Part shown: piece after piece, positions 34,960 through 47,756 of the stretch
How the letters are laid out: every line of letters begins with the position of its first letter
Numbering within the stretch: position 1 is the stretch's first letter
NCBI GenBank assembly: GCA_029204225.1
Contig: CM055095.1
Coordinates: forward strand, 35,179,078 to 35,243,077
From: Diphasiastrum complanatum
Lineage: Eukaryota; Streptophyta; Lycopodiopsida; Lycopodiales; Lycopodiaceae
DNA: 64,000 bases
Reading direction: 5' to 3'
Translations under genes and position numbers: made by a program
Notes under the pieces: generated by a model
Databases searched by the model: none
Told to the model about the DNA's origin: nothing
The model's input: the letters and a program-made list of their open reading frames with translations, nothing else

Positions 34960-37150
34960 CTCTTGCTAAGAACCTTGTGTTCCATGCAACAAGTTAGAAG
35001 ACAGCACATTGAGATGCAACGGGAGGAGAATGAGGTGAAGAAGATGTTAGATGAGTACCTCAAGTTGGGGTACATAAAGCCTTCTTTCTCACCCTTCGCG
35101 TTCCCCATCCTGTTACTTAAGAAAAAGGATGGTTCGTTTTGATTATCGTGCACTCAATAAGCTCACGATAAAGCACCAGATGCCATGGATTGATGATTTG
35201 TTGGATGCCCTGCAAGTGTGACCTGCAAGTGCGACCTGCAAGTGCGAGGCTCTTTGATAAGATATATCTCAAGAATGGTTCCCATCAGATTAGAATTTGG
35301 GAAAAGGACATCCATAAGACCGCGTTTAGTACCCGCTTTGGAAATTGAGTATTTAGTCATGTCGTTTGGGCTAACTAGTGCGCCCGCGACATTCATGATG
35401 CTCATGAATGACACTTTTAGAAAGTATATGGGAAAGTTCGTGGTAAATTTCATCGACGACATCCTAGGGTATAGTAAGACAATAGAGGAACATGGAAAGC
35501 ATCTCCGGGCTGCTAAGAAAACCAAGTTGTGTGGACAAGACCTGGAGGTGAGCTAGGATGAAGAGTCACATAGGAGTTTTGAGCTATTGAAGGAGGCAAT
35601 TGTTGTTGTGCCAGTGCTCAAAATTGTGGACACCCAAAAGCCTTTTACCCTAAGATTAACAAATGGTGTAGCCATTAAGGCTGTGTTGAGTCAAGAAGGG
35701 AGACCTGCTGCTTTTGAGAGCAGGAAACTCATGCCTGCTCAACAAAAATACCCCACACATGAGCAAGTGTTGTATGCAATAAAACATGCGGTCATGGTGT
35801 GGCGGCACTATTTACATGGTGCCAAGTTTTATGTTTATAGAGACCACAATACTCTCAAGTACTTTTGCAATCAATCGGAGTTGAGAGGCCACCAAGAGCA
35901 CTGGGCCAAGTTGATGCATGATTTCCATCAGGCATGCTCAACAGTCGGATAAGCATTGCTAGCATATGTGGCCTAGTGCACGCACCATTAACGGTAATTC
36001 AAATAGTACCACTCAAATGGGTACCTTTGATGGGGCAGACACTTATTTGGCAAACACTATTGGTGATGGTATGCTTAAGAGAAATGGTAAGATATGCTTG
36101 CAAGATGAATGGACTTCGTGAGAAGATCCTTCATGAGTGTCATGCCAGTCCTGGCGCAGGGCATCTGGGTATAAATAAGGTGGCTGAATTAGCTAGCTGA
36201 CACTTTTTCTTGGCCACATATGCGGCGATACATTAGTGAGTACATACAGTGATTGTGCCTTGTCATGCGAACAAGGCAAAGCATGTAAGCATGTAAGCCC
36301 TCGAGGTTTACTGCAATTCCTAGAGATTCCCCAAGGTCGTTAGGAGTATCTCCATGGACTTTATTACTAGGCTACCCAAGACATCGAGTCAGCAGGATTC
36401 GGTCTTGGTAGTAGTGGCTAGGTTGACGAAGATGGCTCACTTCATCACCACCCAAAAGATGGTGACAGCCCTGCAAGTCTTTGAGTTGTTCATTGAACAC
36501 GTTGTGAGATTGCATGGACTTCCTAAGTCCATTGTCTCCGACCCGGTTCACTAGAACATTATGACTAATGTGTTTGCCAAGTTGGGCACATAGCTGCGGA
36601 TGATTAATAGTGAGCACCTATAGATTGATGGGTAGGCCGAGGATGAACCAAGTCCTTGAGGACATGATTAGAGTGTATGTTAGTGAGTTGCAGACTAACT
36701 GGGTTAAATATTTATCGCTAGTTGTGTTTGTGTACAATGATAAGAAGCACATGTCTAGTAGAATGAGCCCGTTCGAGCTCAATTATGGGATCTGGCCTGC
36801 TAGTCTGGCTACCATTGGCGTTCCCCAAAAAGTACGTAGTGCTGCAAAGTTTATGACTCAAATGCAGGCAAAGCTAGAGTTGCCACAATTAAGTCTATCC
36901 AAGGCACAAGATTGAGCGGAGGCTAATTATGTTTGTGCAAATCATACTCATAGGGAATTTGATGGGGGTGATATTGTCTTCTTGCTAGTATTGCCTAAGT
37001 CTAAGGTGATGAGAACTGGCAAGTGTAAAAGTATTGTGGATGATTGCAAAATCGTGTCCTCCAGGAATACCTTGTAGCATGGAAAGGACTATCGTTGTCA
37101 GAAGCCACGTAGAGTGTCATTCACAACTACAACGTGCTTATCCTGAGTTT
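34960..37150 (+). pseudogene. Decayed Ty3 pol, lineage unlike families A-D
   Basis: Plus-strand pieces in pol order: RT start (EEVKKMLDEYLKLGYIKPS-like, near 35030), [10 protein letters not shown] near 35140, FIDDIL at 35449-35466 where YVDD/YFDD is usual, RNase H (SQEGRPAAFESRKLMP; WRHYLHG; FYVYRDHNTLKYF) at 35640-35930, integrase (HECHASPGAGHLG near 36130; SMDFITRLPK near 36350; VLVVVARLTKMAHF; IVSDPVH near 36530) and the C-terminal part to about 37150. Many stops and frame changes. The wording differs from A-D, so it is another Ty3 lineage. No LTRs were recognised. It lies in intron 3, antisense to the gene. Confidence 0.85.
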
Positions 37151-37159
37151 GTCATAGAG

Positions 37160-37750
37160 GATCAATGACTTCTTCAAGGTGAAATGGAATGTTAGGACCA
37201 TGTCGTGGCTCGATTACATGGTCCTATGACCATCGTTTGGGTCCAGTGACCAGTCACATCGAAAGGCACCTGCCAATCGTGTCGGATGTGTCACATTTGC
37301 TAATGTAGTGTAGAGGTGCACGCTACGAGTATGCATAGTGATGCGTAACCATCGTGCTATCGACAGAGCTGCTTGTGGTTGTATAGGCTAGGACTAGGGC
37401 GACCCGCATGGGCAGTCGTTCCACTACTAGGTGCGATGGTGCATGGGGATGGTAACCTATAGACTCCAACGGACGTTGTTCAGCAGTTCGGGTCCAAGGT
37501 GGCCTAAACAACCATGCATGGATTGCTCATGCCCTAGAATCAAAATAGTAGGTAGGAGCTATAAGGGCTACCTAAGGATGGGAGGATGTTCATTCTACAC
37601 TACAATTGTCGATGATTTGATGAGCATATGGTCTAGGAGTGTAACAATACATGTCAAGTATGTAGCAAAAATGGGAGCATATGAAATGTCTCCAAAAAAT
37701 AAGAGAAAAAGATATATGAAATATAACTGCTAAGATCACTTATTCGGGGC
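37160..37750. other. Unassigned intron 3 DNA
   Basis: Between the Ty3 remnant and a LINE piece. No motif was recognised. GACCATG/CATGGTC and CCAGTGACCAGTC words recur near 37195-37255, perhaps part of a decayed LTR. Confidence 0.35.
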
Positions 37751-37759
37751 ATCTCGAAT

Positions 37760-38250
37760 AAACCTCCTAAAACAAAACCTCTCTAACTGGACAAGGGAAG
37801 CGTGTACCTTTCCGAGTCTAGTGGCGGCTGCCTATCGGCTGCCTATCTCATACCACATATAGGTCCAACAAATAGAATTCTAAATCAGTATAGGATGATA
37901 CAAACTCCAATGGCTTTCCATCAAAGATGAGTTGTCTCTACATTAAGGCCCTGGATGTGTTCAAGACCATAACCTTGGTCTTCATGATGTTAACCCAATC
38001 CTCATTTGATACAGATAGCATGAAGACTGTGTCTAACTGTCTTTAGTCGTGGAGACCAGAGCCACATCATCAGCATTAAGGAGGATGGCAATCATAATAT
38101 CACCAAATGCACAACCTACACTCAACAACTCTGAGGGCTCTAGCTCGAAGACTCTGGGTAGTAAGGGATATAGATAGCTTATTACTAATAGCTTGGAAAG
38201 GGTACTCCATTGTCTTTGTCTTTGTACATCAGTAATGCATTTTTTGAATC
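37760..38250 (-). pseudogene. LINE reverse-transcriptase fragment
   Basis: Minus-strand translation shows LLNADDVALVS near 38070 (family LLYADDVVLLS, here NADD), then MKTKVMVLNTSRAL near 37980 (family KTKVMVFNTSR) and SSYTDLEF near 37880 (family SYTYLG). It is more diverged than the other LINE copies and heavily interrupted. It ends 20 bp before the A3 LTR. Confidence 0.75.
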
Positions 38251-38269
38251 CATAATGTGTGGCTATAAT

Positions 38270-38712
38270 AGTTATGGACTCGGCTCATTACATTCGCCGC
38301 GTCCATTTACATTTACTTTACTTTATGCATAAGCAGGCCTTGGGCCCTTTTTTATTCATTAGTGACACTTAGACTATATGGTTGGCCTTTGGCCTTATTA
38401 CTCATTATTAGGCCATTTGGACATATTACTGGAGAGTGGGGGCCTTCTTGGAGGGCGCACTATTTTCCCTCCCAGTTGGGCCCTAGCCACCGGAAGCTTC
38501 CTTTTAGGGCTTCCTCTTGGCTATAAGTAGGGAAACTGTGTCATTTGTTATTTAGCTGATGATATTGATCTCTCTCTTTAGCCTCCTTAATCTCTCTCTT
38601 TCCTGCTTTCTAGGGTTAAGTCTTGCTTATGTGCTGCTTTCATAGCTTAAGTCTTGCTTATGTGATGCTTTCATAGCTTAGCTTTAGATCAGCTGTGGCT
38701 TTATTCGTAACT
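38270..38712 (+). mobile_element. 5' LTR, family A, copy A3
   Basis: 443 bp, AGTTATGGACTCGG...CGTAACT, with the primer site immediately after. The hairpin is at 38450-38472 and the TATA-like CTATAAGTAGGG near 38520. It is about 25 bp longer than the A4 LTRs because a CTTGCTTATGTG.TGCTTTCATAGCTTA segment is tandemly duplicated near its end. Confidence 0.9.
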
Positions 38713-38724
38713 TGGTATCAGAGC
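38713..38724 (+). promoter_or_regulatory. Initiator-Met tRNA primer binding site
   Basis: TGGTATCAGAGC starts at the base right after the LTR. The same site occurs on the minus strand at 8999-9010 and 53031-53042. Confidence 0.9.
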
Positions 38725-38756
38725 ACTTTCCTATGCACTACTTTTTCAGATTTAGC

Positions 38757-39265
38757 AGAGGCTGTCCAGCGCCCTACTAACCCATCACTTTTGTTGATTT
38801 TTTCATCAGATTTCCATCGTTTTTTCAGATTTAGTAGAGGCTGTCCAGCACCCTAATAACCCATCACTTTCGTCGATTTTTTCATTAGATTTCCATCGTT
38901 TTTCTAGATTTGGTAGAGGCTGGCCAGCGCCCTACTACCTTGTCACTTTCATCAATTTTCTCCAATGATTTGCTGCCCATTTCGTGGCTTGATTGGAGGC
39001 TGTCCAGCGCCCTACTTCATCACCATTTTCAGCGGTTTTCTCCATTTTTTTTCAGGTTATGTGCGGATTTTGGTAGCTACTGCCCAGCGCCCTACTACCT
39101 TGCCATCTTCGACGGATTTCTCCACCGATTTGCTGTCCATTTTGCTGATTGTTTGGAGGCTGTCCAGCGCCCTACTTCATCACCATTTTCAGCGGTTTTT
39201 CCATCATGTTGCAAGACATTTGTGGATCTTACTAGCTGCTGCCCAGCACCCATTTTCAGCTTGGA
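38757..39265 (+). repeat. About 79-bp tandem repeat in the family A leader
   Basis: Six to seven units, each starting GGCTG(T/G)CCAGC(G/A)CCCTA and continuing with a T-rich stretch containing ATTTTTTC and GATTT. Units begin near 38760, 38838, 38916, 38996, 39075, 39155 and 39240. Single CCAGCGC motifs continue to about 39450. The Ser/Phe/Leu-rich frames over it are repeat artefacts. The leader of A4 (52480-53030, minus strand) has worn versions. Confidence 0.8.
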
Positions 39266-39599
39266 TCTTCAGCTCTCTCTCTCTCTTTAGCCTCTTATCC
39301 AAAAATCACCCAATTCCGTAATCGTTTGCTATTCCAAATTGCCAAAATCCTGCAGCCTGTTCATCGCTGCCCCAGCCCTTCCGACTTGTCACTTTCGCCT
39401 ATCATTTTATCCGTTTCCAGCCATCTTTCACAGTTGATCAAAAGGCTCTCCAGCGCGCATCCTCAACCACATTTCACGGAATTCCGACTCCGTTTGATAT
39501 TCCAATTTGACATTTCCCTCCTGGCCTTCATTTTCACTTTTTTTCCATTTGTTGATTGCTGCCCTTTCTTAGTTGTTATAATATTGGTTTTAATAGACT

Positions 39600-40735
39600 A
39601 ATTTGGGGTGACGACAAGAGTCTGCTCCCTCATGATTCATGCCTTACATGATTCATGCGCCTTTGGCCCTTACCGTTACACATTTTCTATCCGAGGATAT
39701 TTGCCAGATGGTCACTATTACTTATCTAGGGTATTTATATGCTGGGATCTTTCTAGATGAGTATACGGGCATCCTTCAGTCTCCTTGTGTTTCTACATAT
39801 AGGTTGGCTGCAGTCCATGCCAATGCTGTGGATATATGGCATTCCTGGTTATTACGTATAGCTTGGTTTCCATTTGGACCTGTTGATTGGTGCTGGTTTT
39901 TCCATATTACTGATCGCCTATGGTGCGGATATCTCTATAATTATGCATGTGGCTCTCTATCTGTTCCCTAGATTGTTGCTCATTGTCAGGCTTGGCTTAT
40001 CCTGATGGCTTGGGTTATTGCCTCCGTTCCAGCTACTGTTTGTCCAGGTGATCTTCAGATTCCCCGTCATTTCAGGTTGCTCCATATCGGTTGGTCTCCG
40101 ATGCTGAGTTGCCACTTTGTTCTGGTTTTCCGAGACCATCAGAGTACCTTGACAGAGTTCCTTCTCCTCTCTTGGATAGTTTGTGGGGATGTTGCCGCCA
40201 TATACTTCAGTATTGCTCATATGTGCTTTGATACTCATCCCCAGCTACACGTGGATATTGATCCGCTGCTTGCTACTAATGTTGGGGATCCTGTTCCGCG
40301 TTCCAGTGCATTTCTTCTATTCCTCACTTGTGCGCCTGGTGTGTACTTTGGGATTACACTTGCGGCCAGTTCCAATGGGTCATCCGATTCTCCATCCGTT
40401 TTTGGTGTATCCTATGATGGATTGGTATGTCCATATGAAGTCTTTTTGGATGAGTTTTTCAGCTACAATTTTTTAGTTGAGGCCTCTACTATTTCTAGAT
40501 TTGTTGCTATTAGATGATGCATTGATTTCTTGGACCTTCTGGAGCTTTTGGCATGGTGCTCTTCTCGTGATAGGGGCCTTGAAGGTACCGTGTGCCATTG
40601 CTACTTCTCATTCATGGGCCTTATGGATACCTTGGGCTTTTGACCATGCTGGTGCACGTTTCTCCATTTTAGCTATGCTTTGTCAGGATGATCTCTTTAT
40701 GATCCATGTCCAAGGATTGTAGCATCAATCCTGTT
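39600..40735 (+). mobile_element. Non-coding interior of a non-autonomous family A element
   Basis: Bases 39560-39635 still match the A4 leader just before gag (TTTGGGGTGACGACAAGAG). After that, gag-pol is absent and unrelated DNA follows. Frames of 110, 170 and 97 residues occur but show no domain. Blocks at 39830-39966 recur at 4560-4700 beside another family A LTR, so this interior belongs to the family rather than to flanking DNA. No 3' LTR is found, and the copy ends near 40735. Confidence 0.6.
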
Positions 40736-41130
40736 AGAAGTGGAAAGGGAAGTTAATTTAGAACACGTTTATGGGTATGGATGATAAATGTATTGTTGGA
40801 TCTTGCCTCATATTTCTTGTTAATAGTGTTAACCAACTTGATCTTAGTGTGAACTGGGATCCATAAGACATTGATACAAGGAAAGAAATTTCCTATTAAC
40901 AATATATTCTTTTTAAATAATATCTGGTAGAGCTTTTGGTTTAGTATCTAATGAAATAGCACTCTTTGAGAATTATAATCTCTTGGAGTTAGTTGAGCTA
41001 CAGGATTCTCAATTAAGTATGTTATACCTGTAGATTGTAGGAGATCTATGGAGATATGCTATGTGGTGAATCATTGTGAGATCTTGATTTCACTGCACAA
41101 GTCCTTAATCCTATGGATCCACTATGTGTT
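40736..41130. other. Unassigned intron 3 DNA
   Basis: AT-rich; no gene, exon or transposon motif recognised. Possibly original intron sequence left between insertions. Confidence 0.4.
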
Positions 41131-41495
41131 CCTTTGACTGGGTTTATAGGGAAAGTAGCCTGGGTGTCGATTGGACTGTCGTGAGGAAAGGAATGTAAAT
41201 GTGAAGCCAAGGACTGACGATACAAAGGCATGTAAGTGAGATCAAATATGTATGTGGGTGCGCGGGTAAGCGTGGATGGTGTAGATGAATGAGTGGGTGG
41301 AAGGTGGCCAATATCGAAGGAGAGAAATGAGTGATCAGAAAGGGTGGTGGGAGAGACGTGGAAGTCAGACTGTGGGTATAAAGGATGGTGACCCCATGAG
41401 ATAGTCAACGACACTATGTCCTCCACTGTGAGGGTGGCATGTATAACTATCTGAATGTGGCCAGCAAGGTAACCATTATAAATGGCTAGCTCGTG
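41131..41495 (-). pseudogene. LINE endonuclease fragment (copy LC)
   Basis: Minus-strand translation from the microsatellite border reads HELAIYNGYL, VEDIVSLTISWG, PTTLSDHSFLSFDIGHL, equivalent to the endonuclease part HGLAIYNGL...SVVDYF...TTLSDHSYLSLSIG of copy LX. The 5' end starts at the (CT)n tract, and the match ends near 41131 after QATF. No RT follows. Confidence 0.8.

Positions 41496-41498
<3 letters not shown>

Positions 41499-41576
<78 letters not shown>
41499..41576 (+). repeat. (GA)n microsatellite between two LINE fragments
   Basis: About 39 units. To its right is AATTAGAATTAGAATTATTATTATTAACGTC, which on the minus strand is the LINE 3' tail of copy LB. To its left starts the truncated LINE LC. 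On the LINE strand the tract reads (CT)n. Confidence 0.95.
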
Positions 41577-41579
<3 letters not shown>

Positions 41580-42250
41580 AGAATTAGAATTATTATTATT
41601 AACGTCTTTTGGTGCCCAGGGGCACATAAGACAAAAGAGAGTACAAAATGTGAGAAGCATTGTCCGCATAAGGACTTATTTACCAATGAAAAGACAGTAA
41701 AACTAAAACTAAAATATCGATCTCTCTGTCTCTAAGAGAAAAAGTATCCAAGCTTGACCACCAGCTGGTGAGGGTACAAAGCAAGAGCTTAACCACCTGC
41801 TCCGCGGAGGAAACTAGCTACGAGCAAGCCGAAAGTAATGAGTGATGGTAGTAGTGGGTCGTGATGTAGGCTGGTGGGAGGCGTATGAAGATCTAGTAGC
41901 ACTGGATCGAGCCGAAACTCTCTGTGTCTTCGATCTTCGGACGGGGACGTCAAAATCCGCAACCGAAATATCCACTCTGTCTCGCTTCTGGAAGAACTGA
42001 GTAATGTGAGCCTGACTGGAATCCATATCTGAGAGCGTAGGTAGAAGTGAAGCTCGTAAAATATACATCTCTCTCAAAAGAAGACCCACACATCTAGCAT
42101 CTGGATACTCGAGGAAGGAGCTCAACGTGAGGGGAATATCTCGGTATAAACAATGGTATCGTCCTCTAATCTCATAGTATACTGGGCAGCAAAATGAAAT
42201 GAAACTCATCTTCCACCTCCTGAAGAGAACAAAGCTGACATATCTGCTGC
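41577..42250 (-). pseudogene. 5'-truncated LINE (copy LB)
   Basis: It starts inside the C-terminal knuckle (QQICQLCSLQEVEDEF near 42220-42245) and continues YYEIRGRYHCLYRDIPLTL and SQAHITQFFQKRD (near 41983-42017) to the C-terminus THYFRLARS (about 41815). The 3' untranslated region ends in ACGTTAATAATAATAATTCT repeats. Both ends abut CT repeats. Confidence 0.85.
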
Positions 42251-42262
42251 TGAGAGAGAGAG
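42251..42262 (+). repeat. Short (GA)n junction between LINE fragments
   Basis: Five to six GA units separate the 3' end of LINE copy LA from the truncated start of copy LB, both on the minus strand. Confidence 0.85.
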
Positions 42263-44984
<2,722 letters not shown>

Positions 44985-46265
44985 CCTTTGCATGCTCTGT
45001 TGAAAAAGGAAACTTCGTTTGCTTGGACTCCCGCATGTCAGTCAGCTTTTGATACTTTGAAGGTTAAGCTTACCACTGCCCCTGTTTTATGTCTTCCAGA
45101 TTTTTCCCAACGTTTTGCAATTGAGACTGATGCTAGTTCCACAGGATTAGGTGCTTTGTTACATCAGCGTCAGTGTGTTATTGCATATGAATCCCGTCGT
45201 CTTCGTTCGTATGAGCAGCGCTATTCCACTCATGAAAAAGAGTTGCTTGCTATCATTTTTGCTTTAAAGAAGTGGCGTCATTATCTGTATCGTGTTCCGT
45301 TTGACGTTTTTACTGATCACCAGTCACTTCGTTATTTGTATACACAAAAGGATCTTAGTGATCGTCAGTATCGTTGGCTTTAGTTTTTACAGTCCTTTCA
45401 TTTTGATATTCATTATAAGCCTGGTAAAAGTAACGCTGTTGTTGATGCTTTGTCTCGTTTACGTGCTCTTACTTACAGTCTTGTTACGTCTCCCCACTCT
45501 TGGTATGATGATCTTCCTCAGGCTTATGCCACATGTCTAGACCTTCGTGATGTTATGTCGTCTGCCTCTCGTCCTTCCTCTCACCCTCACCAAGTTTATT
45601 CCATTGTTAATCATCGTTTGTTTCACTATGGTTCGTTATGTATTCTCAACACTCTCGACATACGTCCACAGCTCCTTCTTGATGCCCATTCCTCTCCTGT
45701 TGGTGGCCATTTTGGTTTTCAGAAGTCCTTGAAAGAACATTTTTATTGGCCTTCCATGAAGCGTGAGCTTTCCCACCTTATTCATACTTGTGATTTTTGC
45801 CTTCGTAACAAGTATTCCCGTGAAAAACCTGGCGGTCTCCTTCAAAGTTGGCCTATTCCTTCCCGCCAGTGGACTGATATATCTATGGACTTCATTTTAG
45901 GTCTTCCCCGTACTCAGCGTGGTCATGATTCTTGTTTGGTGGTAGTTGATAGGTTTTCTAAACAAGCTCATTTCATACCAGTCAGACGTACTATTACAGC
46001 AGAGCAGTGTGGTCGTATATTTATTTCTGAGATTTTCCGCTTACATGGTCTCCCACGATCTATACTTACTGATCGGGATACCAAGTTTACATCAGGTTTT
46101 TGGACAGAGCTTATGCGTATCTTGGATGTTAGGATACTTATGGGCACTACTTATCATTCTTCTGCGGATGGTCAGTCTGAGGTTATTAATCGGGTATTGG
46201 AGGATTATTTACGACATTATGTTTCTCCTTCTCCGGCTTCTCTTGATGTTCCTTTCTCAGATGGG
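44985..46265 (+). pseudogene. pol: RNase H and integrase of Ty3 family D
   Basis: The fragment begins at the RT/RNase H connection (MHALLKKETSFAWTPACQ). RNase H shows ETDASSTGLGALL and YSTHEKELLAIIFALKKW. Then come ALSRL and integrase with HSSPVGGHFGF, CDFCLRNKYSR, TDISMDFILGLPRTQRG, LTDRDTKFTSGFW and SADGQSEVINR, so the D,D,E residues are all present. One in-frame TAG lies at 45381 where sister copies have CAG or CAA. Gag, protease, RT and the chromodomain are missing. It is closer to families A and B than to the remnant at 35-37 kb. Confidence 0.9.
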
Positions 46266-46350
46266 ATATCTTGATGCAGTATTTTTCTCTGACACTGGTT
46301 CGTATCTTATTTTGCCTACATTGGGGGCAATGTTCTTTATAGCCAGGGAG

Positions 46351-46815
46351 AGTTACGGACTACAGGATACAGGCCTACTGGGATACTCTGCATATATTCC
46401 GCAGGCCTCTTTACATTTACTGTTAGTTATGTATATTTCTGGTTACGCATTTTATTTTAGTCATGTACAGGCCCCAGAGCCTTTTTAGATGCTTATGACC
46501 CGCACTGGCTCCTTTTTTATGACATTGACTGGCCTTGGGCCCTTATTATATGGTTATATGTGGAGTGGGGGCCTGTAGGAGGGCGCACTATTTTCCCTCC
46601 ACATTTTGCCTCCCTTTACTTTTGAATTCCTATTTTAGGGTTCATTGGTAGGGTATTTATAGGGGCATTTGTACACTCATTTTTCAGATTATTGATTGAT
46701 ATTGCTTGGGCTCTTCGTGGGAGAACCTATTGTCTTGTCTATTGCTTGTAGGGCTTTATCCTATTGCTGTCTTTTATGCTTCATTGATTCAACACCTGAG
46801 ATTTTGATCATAACT
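46351..46815 (+). mobile_element. LTR of Ty3 family D
   Basis: It starts AGTTACGGACTACAGG after the purine-rich CAGGGAG and ends TTTTGATCATAACT, giving the same AGTTA...TAACT ends as families A-C. The conserved hairpin lies at 46578-46600 and a TATA-like GGTATTTATAGGGG near 46650. The 3' end is inferred from the termini, as there is no second copy. Confidence 0.65.
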
Positions 46816-47140
46816 GCACACTATGTGCATATAGAGCTGATGGTAGCGCCCTACTCCAAGCTCACCAACAGGGAAATTTCACCAAAAAATGTGTCCGAAA
46901 CACATTTATCTTCATTTAAGAAGTAAATCTGAAATTTTCAGCATATAATTGAGCATGGGCACCCTACTGCTAGCTCTCAAATAGGTGAAGGTGCCCTGCA
47001 ATTTCCTGCAAAAAGGTTATAAGAAGATGAACATATTATTCTCCTGCAAAAATCAGCAGCTTGATGATTTTCTGCTACCAAAAGGGGAAGAATTAAGCTT
47101 CCTATTGGGCGCCCTCCTGCAAGCAATCTAATCACCAAAA
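46816..47140 (-). mobile_element. Leader of a TG...CA LTR element (family E)
   Basis: This lies inside the primer site of the minus-strand element whose LTR begins at 47156. It contains no coding sequence, but four loosely repeated GC(G/A)CCCT motifs on the plus strand (near 46857, 46962, 46991 and 47110). It was truncated where the family D LTR lies. Confidence 0.5.
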
Positions 47141-47153
47141 GGCTCTGATACCA
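47141..47153 (-). promoter_or_regulatory. Initiator-Met primer site of family E
   Basis: TGGTATCAGAGCC on the minus strand, two bases after the ...CTACA end of the LTR, as in many plant Copia elements. Confidence 0.8.
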
Positions 47154-47155
47154 CA

Positions 47156-47292
47156 TGTAGGAAATAGAAGCCTAAGGATCCAGGATCTTAACTATTCAAT
47201 CACACAAAGCATTCTCAAAAGAAAGAGAGAGATGGCTAGAAACCCTCTTGTAGAAACTCGTGGACGGCCAAGGAGAATAGTCAGTATTGCTT
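47156..47292 (-). mobile_element. LTR family E, 3' half (split by A4)
   Basis: This is the end part of an LTR whose other part is 53466-53584. Together they make about 256 bp starting TGTTGGAATG and ending TTCCTACA, with canonical TG...CA ends. The short LTR and initiator-Met primer suggest Copia, but no pol remains to prove it. Confidence 0.75.
47288..47292. repeat. Target-site duplication of A4, left copy
   Basis: TGCTT, identical to 53461-53465, directly outside the A4 LTRs. Confidence 0.85.
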
Positions 47293-47710
47293 AGTTACAA
47301 ATAGAGCCACAACTGATCTAGAACTAAGCTATGAAAGCATCACATAAGCAAGACTTAACCCTAGAAAGCAGGAAAGAGAGAGATTAAGGAGGCTAAAGAG
47401 AGAGATCAATATCATCAGCTGCATGACAAATGACACAGTTTCCCTACTTATAGCCAAGAGGAAGCCCTAAAAGGAAGCTTCCAGTGGCTAGGGCCCAACT
47501 GGGAGGGATAATAGTGTGCCTTCCAAGAAGGCCCCCACTCTCCAGTAATATGTCCAAATGGCCTAATAATGAATAATAAGGCCAAAGGCCAACCATATAG
47601 TCTGAATGTCACTAATGAATAAAGAAGGGCCCAAGGCCTGCTTATGCATAAAGTAAAGTAACTGTAAATGTAAATGGACGCGGCGAATGTAATGAGCCGA
47701 GTCCATAACT
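47293..47710 (-). mobile_element. 3' LTR of full-length Ty3 element A4
   Basis: 418 bp, the same length as the 5' LTR at 53043-53460, with about seven differences by eye. The ends are AGTTATGG and GTAACT on the element strand. The polypurine tract GTCGGGGAG (minus strand, 47711-47720) lies directly inside. Confidence 0.95.
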
Positions 47711-47756
47711 CTCCCCGACACAAAAAAAAGACCCAACCGCCGAAAAGATAACTGGA

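Noticed and set aside
39639-40722. Plus frames of 81-170 residues in the A3 interior
   Set aside because: Hydrophobic, overlapping in different frames and without domain motifs; better explained as non-coding interior of a non-autonomous element.
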